Of a stretch of DNA of 64,000 nucleotides, positions 27,928-37,094 are shown in pieces. The notes below the pieces were generated by a model, which worked only from the letters and a program-made list of their open reading frames with translations, made no database searches and was not told the origin of the DNA. The DNA is from Nocardia shimofusensis NBRC 100134 (lineage in GTDB: Bacteria; Actinomycetota; Actinomycetes; Mycobacteriales; Mycobacteriaceae): positions 1-64,000 of the forward strand of contig NZ_BDBT01000028.1 in NCBI RefSeq assembly GCF_001613125.1. The letters run 5' to 3'. Position numbers and translations under genes: made by a program. The stretch's first letter is position 1. Every line of letters begins with the position of its first letter.

Positions 27928-27928
<1 letters not shown>

Positions 27929-28584
27929 TGCCCGACCATCAGATGCTGATAGCGCTGGAGGGCCTCGACGGCGCCGGAAAGCGCACGCTGACCGACGCCG
28001 TCGTGGCCGCGCTCGGGGCGCGGGGAGTGCGGGCGGCCACGCTCGCCTTTCCGCGCTACGGGCGTTCGGTGCACGCGGATCTGGCTTCCGAGGCGCTGCA
28101 CGGCGCGCACGGCGACCTCGCGTCCTCCGTCTACGCGATGGCGCTGATGTTCGCCCTCGACCGGGCCGACGCCCGCGACGAGCTGTCGAAATTGCTGGCC
28201 GCCAACGACATCGTGATCCTCGATCGCTACGTCGCCTCCAACGCCGCCTACAACGCCGCCCGGCTGCATCAGTCCGCCGACGGTGAGATCGTCGGCTGGA
28301 CAGCGGATCTGGAGTTCGGCCGGTTCGGCTTGCCGGTGCCGGACGTGCAGCTGCTGCTGGACGTGGACACCGAACTCGCCGCCGAACGCGCCCGCAGGCG
28401 CACCGAACTCGACGGCAGCAGGCCGCTGGACGTCTACGAACGCGATGGCGGACTTCAACGGCGCACGCTGGCGGTGTACCGTGAGCTCGCCGAACGGAAC
28501 TGGTACGGACCGTGGTGGACATACCGGCCCGGCGACGATCCGACGGCACTGGCCGCACGTCTGGCCGAGATGATCGCTCGATAA
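27928..28584 (+). CDS. tmk: dTMP kinase
   Basis: This 218-residue P-loop kinase phosphorylates dTMP to dTDP. It has the Walker A GLDGAGKRTLT, the FPRYGRS dTMP-contacting segment, and the DRYVASNAAYNAAR DR(Y/H) motif. This matches the mycobacterial type (Rv3247c). The ATG overlaps the sahH TGA by one base (TGATG), so the two are translated in tandem, the same arrangement as in other mycolata. The lid region is LELDGSRPLDVYERDG-like (ELDGSRPLDVYE). Confidence 0.94.
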
Positions 28585-28719
28585 AGTTCGGTTGGTTTTC
28601 CGACTCGCCTGTGCCGATTCGGCTGTTTTCGGCAATTCGGCGACCTACATTTATTCGGCTGCTCGCCGTTATTTGGCGTGGCGGCCCGATCCTCGCCTGG
28701 GAGATGACAACATATAACC

Positions 28720-29397
28720 ATGAAGCCGAAGATTCTGGTCGTCGACGACGATATGGCGCTCGCCGAGATGCTGACGATCGTCCTACGCGGGGAGGGTTTC
28801 GACCCGCACGTGGTCGGTGACGGTACGCAGGCGTTGGCGGCGGTGCGCGAGATCCGCCCCGATCTGGTCCTGCTCGACCTGATGCTGCCCGGCATGAACG
28901 GCATCGATGTGTGCCGGGTGCTGCGCGCCGACTCCGGCGTGCCGATCGTCATGCTCACCGCCAAGACCGACACCGTCGACGTGGTGCTCGGGCTGGAATC
29001 CGGCGCCGACGATTACATCGTCAAGCCGTTCAAGCCCAAGGAACTCGTCGCGCGTGTGCGAGCCCGGTTGCGCCGCACCGAGGACGAGCCCGCCGAGCAA
29101 CTCCAGATCGCCGACATCCTCATCGATGTGCCCGCGCACAAGGTCTCCCGCGCCGGGCAGCAGATCTCGCTGACGCCGCTGGAGTTCGACCTGCTGGTGG
29201 CGCTGGCCCGCAAGCCGCGTCAGGTCTTCACCCGTGAGGTGCTGCTCGAGCAGGTGTGGGGCTATCGCCACGCCGCCGACACCCGGCTGGTGAACGTGCA
29301 CGTGCAGCGGCTGCGCGCGAAGGTGGAGAAAGATCCGGAGAACCCGGAGATCGTGCTGACCGTCCGCGGTGTCGGCTACAAGGCCGGACCGCCGTGA
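28720..29397 (+). CDS. mtrA: response regulator MtrA
   Basis: This 225-residue OmpR-type regulator has a receiver domain (1-118) with acidic pocket DDD near residue 10, phospho-accepting Asp53 (LLDLMLPGMNG), Thr in MLTAKTD and Lys in VKPFKP. A winged-helix domain follows (about 130-225; SLTPLEFDLLVALARKPRQVF, VNVHVQRLRAKVEKDP). The sequence is nearly identical to mycobacterial MtrA, the essential regulator of cell division, peptidoglycan hydrolases and replication genes. No clear ribosome site precedes the ATG. A 135-base, relatively AT-rich leader with repeated TTCGGCTG elements lies upstream. Confidence 0.97.
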   Translation: MKPKILVVDDDMALAEMLTIVLRGEGFDPHVVGDGTQALAAVREIRPDLVLLDLMLPGMNGIDVCRVLRADSGVPIVMLTAKTDTVDVVLGLESGADDYIVKPFKPKELVARVRARLRRTEDEPAEQLQIADILIDVPAHKVSRAGQQISLTPLEFDLLVALARKPRQVFTREVLLEQVWGYRHAADTRLVNVHVQRLRAKVEKDPENPEIVLTVRGVGYKAGPP

Positions 29398-31301
29398 CCG
29401 ATGGGAAGCGTCCCGCCTCGCGCGGGGTGATTCCACGACTGGAACGATCGCTGGCCCCGCTCGGCGCCTGGTTCACGGATCTGGGCACCGCGTCGGGGCA
29501 CCTGTGGCGTCGCTCGTTGCAGCTGCGCGTCATCGTCTCGACCTTGACGCTGTCGCTGATCGTCATCACCATCCTGGGCGTCGTGCTGACCAGTCAGATC
29601 ACCGACCGCCTGCTCGACGCGAAGGTCAACGCGGCGGAGGAGGAGATCAACCGGGTCCGCGCGGTGGTCGAGGACAAGGTCTCCGGCGTGTACGACGTGG
29701 ACACCCTGCGCAAGACGCTGACCGACGCGCGCGGCGAGGTATCCGACAGCGGCGGCTCGGGCCGTTCCAGCGGCGCGGCGGGCAGTTTCGACACCGCGCT
29801 CATCGCGGTCGGTGGTTCCTCCCAGCAACAGGTCGAAGCCGGACCGGTCGCCGAGGTGCCCGCCGAGCTGCGCCGCTTCGTGCAGCGCAACCAGATCAGC
29901 TACCAGTTCGCCACGGTCGCCGATCCCGACGGTTACCAGGGGCGCGCGCTGATCATCGGCAGCCCCAGCGCCGAGGTGCCCACGCTGGAGGTCTATCTGA
30001 TCTTCCCGCTGGCCAACGAGGAGAGCAGTCTCGCGCTGATGCGCGGCACCATGATGATCGGCGGCCTGGTACTGCTGGTGCTGCTGGCCGCCATCACCGC
30101 GCTGGTCACCAGACAGGTGGTGTTGCCCATCCGCTCGGCCGCGCGCATCGCCAGCCGCTTCGCCGACGGACGCCTCAAGGAACGCATGCTGGTGCGTGGT
30201 GAGGACGACATGGCGCGGCTGGCGCAGGCGTTCAACGAGATGGCCGAGAGCCTGTCCAACCAGATCACCCAGCTGGAGGAGTTCGGCAACCTGCAGCGCC
30301 GGTTCACCTCCGATGTCAGCCACGAATTGCGCACCCCGCTGACCACTGTGCGGATGGCCGCCGACCTCATCCACGGCTCCAGCGACCAGCTGGATCCGGC
30401 CCTGGCCCGCAGCGCCGAGCTGCTGGTCACCGAACTCGATCGGTTCGAGGGCCTGCTCAACGACTTGCTCGAGATCAGCAGGCACGACGCGGGCGTGGCC
30501 GAGCTGCAGGTGGAATCGCTGGACGTGCGGATGTGCGCGCGAGCCGCGATCTCCACCGTGCGCCACCTGGCCAAGGAAGCAGGCGTGGAGGTGGTCACCG
30601 ACCTGCCGGAGGATCCGGTCGTCGCCGAGGTCGATCCGCGCCGGGTGGAGCGCGTGCTGCGCAATCTGCTCGCCAACGCCATCGACCACAGCGAGGGCAA
30701 GCCGGTGTTGATCCGGATGCGGGGCGACTCCGACGCCAACGCCGTGGCGTTCGTGGTTCGCGACCAGGGCATCGGCCTGCGGCCGGGCGAGGACAAGCTG
30801 GTATTCAACCGGTTCTGGCGCTCGGACCCCTCCCGGATGCGGCGCTCGGGCGGCACCGGCCTCGGCCTGTCCATCAGTGTCGAGGACGCCAATCTGCACG
30901 CGGGCAGGCTCGAGGCGTGGGGCGAGCTCGGCGTGGGCGCGTGCTTCCGGCTGACGCTGCCGATGACGCGTGGCCGCAAGATGGGGATCAGCCCGCTGCC
31001 GCTGGAGGCCGCGGTGCGCAAGTCGCCGCCGCGGCCCTGCGACCCGGTGCCGATCGAGGGCGACCCGGTCGATCTGCCGACCGGCCCGATGTCCCCGCCC
31101 GCGCCCCGCCGGACGGCCGCGCCGACCGGGCCGGAGGGAACCGGCGAGGCGGTGAACCCGGATGCCGCCGCGGACCGGGATTCCGTCGACAACGAAGGGC
31201 TGGTGTCGCCTGCTCCGGGAGAGAACGGCTCCGGCGAACGTCCGCCCGATTCCGCGGGCGACAGTCACGTGCTCACCGAGCGTGGAGGTGAACAGTCATG
31301 A
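29394..31301 (+). CDS. mtrB: sensor histidine kinase MtrB
   Basis: This 635-residue membrane kinase starts at GTG 29394, overlapping the mtrA stop (GTGA). It has two membrane helices (about 44-66 and 218-240) around an extracytoplasmic sensor domain, then HAMP (about 241-295), HisKA with His310 in TSDVSHELRTPLTT, and HATPase_c (NLLANAIDHSEG, RDQGIGL, GGTGLGLSIS). The last ~100 residues form a Pro/Gly/Asp-rich tail. It phosphorylates MtrA and in mycobacteria localises to the septum. lpqB follows with an ATGA overlap. Confidence 0.97.
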   Translation: MTDGKRPASRGVIPRLERSLAPLGAWFTDLGTASGHLWRRSLQLRVIVSTLTLSLIVITILGVVLTSQITDRLLDAKVNAAEEEINRVRAVVEDKVSGVYDVDTLRKTLTDARGEVSDSGGSGRSSGAAGSFDTALIAVGGSSQQQVEAGPVAEVPAELRRFVQRNQISYQFATVADPDGYQGRALIIGSPSAEVPTLEVYLIFPLANEESSLALMRGTMMIGGLVLLVLLAAITALVTRQVVLPIRSAARIASRFADGRLKERMLVRGEDDMARLAQAFNEMAESLSNQITQLEEFGNLQRRFTSDVSHELRTPLTTVRMAADLIHGSSDQLDPALARSAELLVTELDRFEGLLNDLLEISRHDAGVAELQVESLDVRMCARAAISTVRHLAKEAGVEVVTDLPEDPVVAEVDPRRVERVLRNLLANAIDHSEGKPVLIRMRGDSDANAVAFVVRDQGIGLRPGEDKLVFNRFWRSDPSRMRRSGGTGLGLSISVEDANLHAGRLEAWGELGVGACFRLTLPMTRGRKMGISPLPLEAAVRKSPPRPCDPVPIEGDPVDLPTGPMSPPAPRRTAAPTGPEGTGEAVNPDAAADRDSVDNEGLVSPAPGENGSGERPPDSAGDSHVLTERGGEQS

Positions 31302-33109
31302 CAATGCGAGCTGTCCGGTCATCGGGTCGTACCGGGCTCTCCGCGTTGTTGCTCATCGTGTCGATGGTGCTGACCGGCTGCGCGAGCCTGCCGGAATCCT
31401 CTGCCCCGCAGGCGCTGCGCACCATCGACCGGGAGCCGGCCGCCGAGGGGCCGACCCCGCCGATCTCCGGCCGTGACCCCGATCTGCTGCTGCGTGATTT
31501 CCTGGCGGCCACCGCCGACCCGGCCAACCGGCATCTGGCCGCGCGCCAGTACATGACCCCCGCGGCGTCGGCGCAGTGGGACGACACGGTGAGCACCACC
31601 ATCGTGGAACGTCCCGACACTCTGCTGGAGTCGCGCGAGGGCGAGCAGGCCACCTACCGGATCCGCGCCCAGCGGGTGGCCGAGCTGTCCGCCGACGGCG
31701 CGTATCGCGCGGTCACCGAGCCGACACTCGAGAACAAGATCGAGCTGGTCAAGATCGACGGCGAATGGCGCATCGAGTCCCTGCCGCCGGGCGTGGTCAT
31801 GGACACCAGCGCGTTCGCCAAGTCCTATCGCCGGTACGTGCTGTATTTCGCCGATCAGGCCGGCACCGCGGCGGTGCCGGATCTGCGCTGGCTCTCGGTG
31901 CCGAAGAACCAGCTGACCCAACGGCTGCTCGGGCTGCTCATCGAGGGGCCGAACGACAACCTGGCGCCGGTGGTCCGCAATCGGCTGGACCCGCCGGTCA
32001 CGCTGCGCGGGCCGATCACCAAGGCCAACGGCGACCCGCAGGACGTCGGACTCGGGCTCGGCGGCGTGCGCATCGACTTCGCGGGCGTGAGCGGGCTGAA
32101 TCAGCGCGACAAGGAGATGCTGGCCGGGCAGGTCGTGCTGACCCTGTCCAAGGCCGATATTCCCGGGCCCTACATCCTGCTGGCCGACGGGCAACCCCTC
32201 GACGATCGTTTCGCGGCCGGCGGCTGGACGGTCGGCGACGTGGACTACCTCGACCCGTCGGTGCGCGCGGTCGATCGCACCGGCCTGCACGCGCTGCGCG
32301 GCGGCACATTGGCTCAGGTCACCGACGGCGGGGTGGTCGACGTTCCCGGCTACTTCGGGACGGTCGACAATCTGCGCTCGGCAGCGCTGTCCCCGGACGG
32401 TCAACTCGTCGCGGCGGTGGCCGACGCGGGCCGCCCGGCGCCGGAGCCGCAGCGCACGCTCATGGTGGGCACCTACGGCGGCACGGCGATCCCGGTCGCC
32501 GAGGGCACGACCATCTCGCGCCCCTCCTGGAACGCCGACGGCAGCGCGGCCTGGGCGGTGATCGACGGCACGAAGGTGATCAGGGCGGTGCGCGACAGCG
32601 CCACCAACACCGTGTCGAGGCAGGGGGTGGACATCAGCGGGCTGAATTCCGATCCGTCGGGCCCGACGGTGCGTATGCCGATCACCGAACTGCGCATCTC
32701 CCGTACCGGCGTCCGCGCGGCCCTCATCGCCGACGGCAAGGTCTACGTGGCGTTGATCGAGCGCGGCCCCAACGGCAGCTACGCGCTGACCACCCCGGTC
32801 CCGGTCGCGGTCGGTCTGAGCACCAGCGCGGTGTCGTTGAGCTGGGTGGGCGGGGACACGCTGCTGATCGCCAGGGAAGGCAATATCGACCCGGTCTCGA
32901 CCGTGCGCATAGACGGCTCGGAGTGGCGTCCGGTCACCTCGCCGAACCTGACTCCGCCGGTGCGCGTCGTCGCCGCCACGGCGGGCGCTCAGTACGTCGC
33001 CGACGCGCGCGGCGTGCTGCAGCTGACCGGCAATACCGGCGAGCCGACCTACTGGACCGACATGCCCGGCCTGGTCGGCAACGACGCCACCCCTGTACTG
33101 CCCGGCTGA
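31298..33109 (+). CDS. lpqB: lipoprotein LpqB
   Basis: This 603-residue lipoprotein has a signal sequence with lipobox LTGC at about residues 25-28 (ALLLIVSMVLTGCASLP). A GerMN domain lies in the middle (about 200-310; RYVLYFADQAGTAAVPDLRWL, DFAGVSGLNQRDKEML), followed by a beta-propeller-like C-terminal LpqB domain (SAALSPDGQLVAAVAD, SRPSWNADGSAAWAV). It acts with MtrB at the outer face of the membrane, modulating the kinase in mycobacteria. It begins inside the mtrB stop codon region (ATGA), completing the mtrAB-lpqB operon. Confidence 0.96.
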   Translation: MTMRAVRSSGRTGLSALLLIVSMVLTGCASLPESSAPQALRTIDREPAAEGPTPPISGRDPDLLLRDFLAATADPANRHLAARQYMTPAASAQWDDTVSTTIVERPDTLLESREGEQATYRIRAQRVAELSADGAYRAVTEPTLENKIELVKIDGEWRIESLPPGVVMDTSAFAKSYRRYVLYFADQAGTAAVPDLRWLSVPKNQLTQRLLGLLIEGPNDNLAPVVRNRLDPPVTLRGPITKANGDPQDVGLGLGGVRIDFAGVSGLNQRDKEMLAGQVVLTLSKADIPGPYILLADGQPLDDRFAAGGWTVGDVDYLDPSVRAVDRTGLHALRGGTLAQVTDGGVVDVPGYFGTVDNLRSAALSPDGQLVAAVADAGRPAPEPQRTLMVGTYGGTAIPVAEGTTISRPSWNADGSAAWAVIDGTKVIRAVRDSATNTVSRQGVDISGLNSDPSGPTVRMPITELRISRTGVRAALIADGKVYVALIERGPNGSYALTTPVPVAVGLSTSAVSLSWVGGDTLLIAREGNIDPVSTVRIDGSEWRPVTSPNLTPPVRVVAATAGAQYVADARGVLQLTGNTGEPTYWTDMPGLVGNDATPVLPG

Positions 33110-33142
33110 TCTCCCGCCGAGTCGGGCAACCACAGCGCGGGG

Positions 33143-33171
33143 TTGTCCACAACCGCTGAGGCTGTGGACAA
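33143..33171. promoter_or_regulatory. pair of inverted DnaA-type boxes between lpqB and comF
   Basis: TTGTCCACA (33143-33151) and its exact inverse TGTGGACAA (33163-33171) lie 11 bases apart, 34-79 bases after the lpqB stop and 51-79 before the comF start. TTGTCCACA is the DnaA box consensus of high-GC actinobacteria. The pair could alternatively form a nine-base stem with an 11-base loop and serve as a terminator for lpqB. Confidence 0.5.
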
Positions 33172-33221
33172 CTCGATGCTCGCCGGTCCTCCGGGCGCCC
33201 GGCTGCGCGCACACTCGGTAC

Positions 33222-33866
33222 ATGCGAACCCTGCTGGATCTGATCCTGCCGGTGGCCTGCGGCGGCTGCGGCCGCGCGGGCACGGCCTGGTGCGCGGATT
33301 GCGACGAGGCGTTGTCCGGTCCGCCGGTGCGCGTGCGTCCGCGGACCGATCCCGGTGTCCCGTGCTGGGCGCTGGCGCCCTATGCCGGGCCCGCGCGTTC
33401 GGCGGTCCTGGCGATCAAGGAGCGTGGCCGCCGGGATCTGGCGCGGCCGCTCGGGGTGGCACTGGCACGAGGACTGGCCCGATTGCGCACGCCCGGCCGG
33501 CCGCTGCTGCTGGTGCCTGCGCCCAGCCGGTCCGCGGCTGCCCGTGTGCGCGGGGGAGATCCGGTGGTTTGTGTCGCTCGTATGGCGACCGGATGGCTGC
33601 GAGATTGCCGCACGATTCCCCTGCTGCGACTGTGGCGCGGCGTACACGATTCGGTGGGCCTGTCGCCGGGTGAGCGCAGGCACAATCTGCGGGGGCGGGT
33701 ATCGGTCGCGCCCGGTGCCGTCGCGCGGGCGGGGTGGAGCCCGAAATGCGAGGTAGTGGCGGTGGACGATGTGCTCACGACCGGCGCGACCGCGGCCGAG
33801 TCGGTGCGGGTTCTGGAGGGTGCGGGCCTGCCCGTGGTGGCCTTTTTCGTGACGTGTGTGGCTTGA
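33222..33866 (+). CDS. comF: ComF family phosphoribosyltransferase-like protein
   Basis: This 214-residue protein has an N-terminal four-cysteine zinc ribbon (CGGCGRAGTAWCADC) and a C-terminal phosphoribosyltransferase fold with the PRPP-binding loop EVVAVDDVLTTGATAAES. The middle has KERGRRDLARPLGVALA as in the ComF family. ComF takes part in DNA uptake in competent bacteria; in actinobacteria its role is unclear. The linked order lpqB-comF-hpf-secA1 is the mycolata standard (Rv3244c-Rv3240c). Confidence 0.9.
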   Translation: MRTLLDLILPVACGGCGRAGTAWCADCDEALSGPPVRVRPRTDPGVPCWALAPYAGPARSAVLAIKERGRRDLARPLGVALARGLARLRTPGRPLLLVPAPSRSAAARVRGGDPVVCVARMATGWLRDCRTIPLLRLWRGVHDSVGLSPGERRHNLRGRVSVAPGAVARAGWSPKCEVVAVDDVLTTGATAAESVRVLEGAGLPVVAFFVTCVA

Positions 33867-34102
33867 CTCGAGGAAATTTGCGTGAACAGTGGCAAACCTC
33901 CCGTGGGCGGACTACCGTCGCGATCACACACCCGAACCGGGAGTTTGGAGGTGGCGCCTCGGAAATTTCGTGCCGTGTGATTTGCGGCGTGAGCGGGCCG
34001 AATGGAGCCCGTGAAATTCTTTCGCCGGAATCAGTCAGTCGCGGTACGGCTCAACCCCGCCGCACGCGCAAAGGTTGGTGCGGCCAGATCCGGGAGGTAC
34101 GC

Positions 34103-34843
34103 GTGACGTCTTCACGACCTTCAGTGAAAGAACCCTCGACCATCGACGCGCCGGAGCTCGATACGACGCCCGCCGCGATGGAACCCGACGAATCCGCCGA
34201 GCCGCCACGGCCCACCCGTGCGGAGATCGTGGTGAAGGGGCGCAATGTCGAAGTACCCGACCACTTCCGAATTCACGTGTCCGACAAGCTCTCCCGGCTG
34301 GAGCGGTTCGATCCGACGATCTTCCTCTTCGATGTGGAGTTGTTCCACGAGCGCAACCGCCGCCAGCGCAAGGCGTGCCAGCGCATGGAGATCACCGCCC
34401 GCGGCAAGGGACCGATCGTCCGGGCTGAGGCCTGCGCGGACAGCTTCTACGCGGCCTTCGAGTCGGTGACCGCCAAGCTGGAGAGCAGGCTGCGGCGCAC
34501 CAAGGACCGCAGGCGCGTGCACTACGGCGACAAGACGCCGCTCTCGGTAGCCGAGGCCACCGCGAGCCTGCTCGACGATTCGCTGTTCGCGCGCAGTACG
34601 GACGGGCAAACCGCCCATGCCCACGATGTCGCCCAGGATGTCGACAGCGCCGAGAATCTCGGTCCCGGCCACATCGTGCGCACCAAGGTCCACACCGCCA
34701 CACCGATGACCGTCGACGACGCGCTCTACCAGATGGAGCTCGTCGGGCACGATTTCTTCCTCTTCCACGACAAGGAGACCGACCGTCCTTCGGTGGTCTA
34801 CCGTCGCCACGCCTACGACTACGGCCTGATCAGGCTCGCGTAG
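34103..34843 (+). CDS. hpf: ribosome hibernation promoting factor, long form
   Basis: This 246-residue protein starts at GTG 34103 behind GGGAGGT. The first ~40 residues are an acidic, disordered extension. The S30AE domain follows (about 42-140; EIVVKGRNVEVPDHFRIHV, KLSRLERFDPTIFLFDVEL), then a linker and the C-terminal dimerisation domain (about 190-246; PMTVDDALYQMELVGHDFFLF, SVVYRRHAYDYGLIRL). Long HPF joins two 70S ribosomes into inactive 100S dimers in stationary phase or hypoxia. A strong hairpin follows the stop. Confidence 0.95.
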   Translation: MTSSRPSVKEPSTIDAPELDTTPAAMEPDESAEPPRPTRAEIVVKGRNVEVPDHFRIHVSDKLSRLERFDPTIFLFDVELFHERNRRQRKACQRMEITARGKGPIVRAEACADSFYAAFESVTAKLESRLRRTKDRRRVHYGDKTPLSVAEATASLLDDSLFARSTDGQTAHAHDVAQDVDSAENLGPGHIVRTKVHTATPMTVDDALYQMELVGHDFFLFHDKETDRPSVVYRRHAYDYGLIRLA

Positions 34844-34854
34844 ACACCACCCGC

Positions 34855-34888
34855 ACGGCCCGTCGCCACGAACACGGCGGCGGGCCGT
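34855..34888 (+). terminator. hairpin terminator after hpf
   Basis: ACGGCCCGTCGCC (34855-34867) pairs with GGCGGCGGGCCGT (34876-34888) in a 13-base stem with one mismatch and an eight-base loop, 12 bases after the hpf stop. It separates hpf from the thiolase gene. Confidence 0.75.
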
Positions 34889-34987
34889 CGGCTTGTCCGA
34901 GCCCGGTTCCGCGGGCGGCGCCCCTGGCCAAATTCCTGACCCGCCAGTAAGTTCGAGGCAGCTGAACCTGCGGGGAGAGGAACTCCT

Positions 34988-36280
34988 ATGGCTGCCAAGG
35001 TCGCTCGGCGCGCTGTCGTCGTCGCCGGTGCGCGCACCCCCTTCGTACGGGCGTTCACCGACTTCACCACGATGGACTCCATCGCGCTCGCCGACGCCGC
35101 TGTGCGGGGCCTGCTCGAACGCACCGGCCTGCCGGGTACGAACGTGCAGTCCATCGTCTGGGGCGGGGTGATCCTGCCCAGCGCGGCCCCCAATATCGCC
35201 CGTGAGATCGCCCTGGACCTGAAATTGGACCCGGGCTGTGAGGGGCACACGGTCACCCGCGCCTGCGCGTCGGGTCTGCAGGCGGTGACCACCGCGGCGG
35301 CGGCCATCGAGCGCGGCGAGTACGACATCATGATCGCCGGCGGCAGCGACTCCACCTCCAACGCCGAGATCAAGCTGCCCCAGAAACTGGTCCACGCGGG
35401 CGCCCCGCTGGCTCTCGGCAAGCCCAAGCTCGAGGACTACTTCTCCGCGGCCGCGCAACTCGCGCCGTTCACCGGCCTCCTGCCCAGCAGGCCCAAGATC
35501 GCCGAGCGCACCACCGGCGAGGTGATGGGGGAGTCGGCCGAGAAGATGGCGGGCATCCACGGTGTCGGCCGCGTCGAGCAGGACGAGTTCGCCCTGCGCT
35601 CGCACCTCCGCGCCGCCGCGGCCATCGACTCCGGCCGCTTCGACGACGAAGTGCTGCGTGTGCGCACCCCCGAAGGCGTGGAGGTCGCCCGCGACGGTCT
35701 CGTCCGCGCCGACACCACCCTGGAAAAGCTGGCGAAGCTGAAACCGGTCTTCGCCGCGAACGGCACCGTCACCGCGGGCAATGCCAGCCCGCTCACCGAT
35801 GGCGCCGCCGCGGTCCTGCTCATGAGCGAGGAGAAGGCCAGGGAACTGGGCTACAAGCCGCTGGCCGCGTTCCGTTCCTGGAGCTACGTCAGCGTCGATC
35901 CCACCGACCAAGTGCTCATCGGCCCGGCCATCTCCATGCCACGCGCTCTGGACAAAGCCGGCCTGACCCTGGCCGACGTCGATTTCGTGGACATCCACGA
36001 GGCCTTCGCCGCCCAGACGCTCTCGGTGGTTCGCGCCCTGGCCGACGAGAAGTGGGCCGCGACCCGCCTCGATCGCGACACCGCAGTCGGTGCGATCGAC
36101 CCGGAGAAGCTCAATGTCCACGGCGGCTCGGTCAGCCTCGGTCACCCCTTCGGCGCGACCGGCGCCCGCATGGTGACCACGATGGCCAACGAACTCGCTC
36201 GCACCGGCAAGCAGACCGCCCTGCTGGGCATCTGCGCGGCAGGCGGGATCGGTGCGTCGGCGGTACTCGAAGCCGTCTGA
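34988..36280 (+). CDS. acetyl-CoA C-acyltransferase (thiolase, FadI-like)
   Basis: This 430-residue thiolase has the nucleophilic Cys93 in VTRACASGLQAVTT, VDIHEAFAAQTL, the catalytic His in VSLGHPFGATGARM (GHPFGATGAR) and the C-terminal Cys in GICAAGGIGASAV. It cleaves 3-ketoacyl-CoA in beta-oxidation. The loop composition and length resemble FadI of the trifunctional complex rather than acetoacetyl-CoA thiolases; a FadJ/FadB partner is not present in the window. The ATG at 34988 follows GGAGAGGA. It could serve the fatty acids produced by the nearby alkane hydroxylases. Confidence 0.93.
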   Translation: MAAKVARRAVVVAGARTPFVRAFTDFTTMDSIALADAAVRGLLERTGLPGTNVQSIVWGGVILPSAAPNIAREIALDLKLDPGCEGHTVTRACASGLQAVTTAAAAIERGEYDIMIAGGSDSTSNAEIKLPQKLVHAGAPLALGKPKLEDYFSAAAQLAPFTGLLPSRPKIAERTTGEVMGESAEKMAGIHGVGRVEQDEFALRSHLRAAAAIDSGRFDDEVLRVRTPEGVEVARDGLVRADTTLEKLAKLKPVFAANGTVTAGNASPLTDGAAAVLLMSEEKARELGYKPLAAFRSWSYVSVDPTDQVLIGPAISMPRALDKAGLTLADVDFVDIHEAFAAQTLSVVRALADEKWAATRLDRDTAVGAIDPEKLNVHGGSVSLGHPFGATGARMVTTMANELARTGKQTALLGICAAGGIGASAVLEAV

Positions 36281-36315
36281 GCGGCCCGTCGCCCGGTCGA
36301 TTGCCGGCGCGGGCC

Positions 36316-36347
36316 CGCGGCGGGAGACGAGATCGCGGCCCGCCGCG
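36316..36347. terminator. hairpin between converging thiolase and bluB genes
   Basis: CGCGGCGGG (36316-36324) and CCCGCCGCG (36339-36347) form a perfect nine-base stem with a 14-base loop in the 75-base gap between converging stops, so it could end transcription from both sides. Confidence 0.55.
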
Positions 36348-36355
36348 CGAGTCGG

Positions 36356-37057
36356 TCAGGAGTGTGTTTCCGGTGCGAGGAATTCCACGCCGGTGGGCGA
36401 CGCGCCGAGGCCCGTCCCGAACGTCTCGTGGTGGACGGCCTCGGTGAGCGGCCTGCCGCTGCGCCAGCCGAAGCGCTCCAGGTCGGGGACGGTCTGGAAC
36501 TCACGCACCGGCCCCACGCACAGCCAGGCGACCGGACGGATGCCCTCGGGCAAACCGACCAGGTCGGCCAGGAAGTCGGCGTCGTAGAAGGAAACCCAGC
36601 CGACGCCGATCTTCTCGGCGGTGGCGGCCAGCCACAGGTTCTGGATGGCCAGCACCGTGGAGAAGATTCCCGTCTCCGGGACGGTGGCCCGGCCGAGCAC
36701 CTGGGGGCCGCCGCGGCCGTGGTCATAGGTGACCACGACGCCGGTGCCGCTCTCGACGATGCCCTCGATCTTGATGGGGTCGAAGGTGGCGGCGCGCTCC
36801 GGCGGAAGCGCGTCGCGGAACTCCACCCGCTTTCGGGCCACGTGGTCGGCGAACCGGCGCAGTGTGGCCGGGTCGCGCACCACGACGAAATCCCACGGCT
36901 GGGAATTGCCGACGCTGGGGGCGCGGTGCGCGGCCTCGAGAAGCCGCCACAGCACCGCGTCCTCGACGATGTCGCCGGTGAATTCCGCGCGCACATCGCG
37001 CCGCGTCCGAATGGCCTCGTACAGGCCGACCTGATCCTGGTTCACCGTCTCAGTCAA
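36356..37057 (-). CDS. bluB: 5,6-dimethylbenzimidazole synthase (BluB-like nitroreductase fold)
   Basis: This ~233-residue FMN-binding nitroreductase-fold protein shows BluB features: AIRTRRDVRAEFTGD, LLEAAHRAPSVGNSQPWDFVVV, GVGWVSFYDADFLADLVGLPEGIRPVAWLCVG (core GVGWVSFYD) and RFGWRSGRPLTEAVH. BluB destroys reduced FMN with oxygen to form DMB, the lower ligand of vitamin B12. No other B12 genes are nearby. The start is either TTG 37057 or GTG 37045; no strong ribosome site distinguishes them. A general nitroreductase remains possible. Confidence 0.75.
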   Translation of the reverse strand: MTETVNQDQVGLYEAIRTRRDVRAEFTGDIVEDAVLWRLLEAAHRAPSVGNSQPWDFVVVRDPATLRRFADHVARKRVEFRDALPPERAATFDPIKIEGIVESGTGVVVTYDHGRGGPQVLGRATVPETGIFSTVLAIQNLWLAATAEKIGVGWVSFYDADFLADLVGLPEGIRPVAWLCVGPVREFQTVPDLERFGWRSGRPLTEAVHHETFGTGLGASPTGVEFLAPETHS

Positions 37058-37094
37058 CCAGGGACACCGGCGCGTGTGCCGCGTACGGCGGGGT

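Noticed and set aside
28713..28718. TATAAC as a -10 box for mtrA
   Set aside because: It ends one base before the ATG, which would put transcription start inside the gene; no matching -35 was found.
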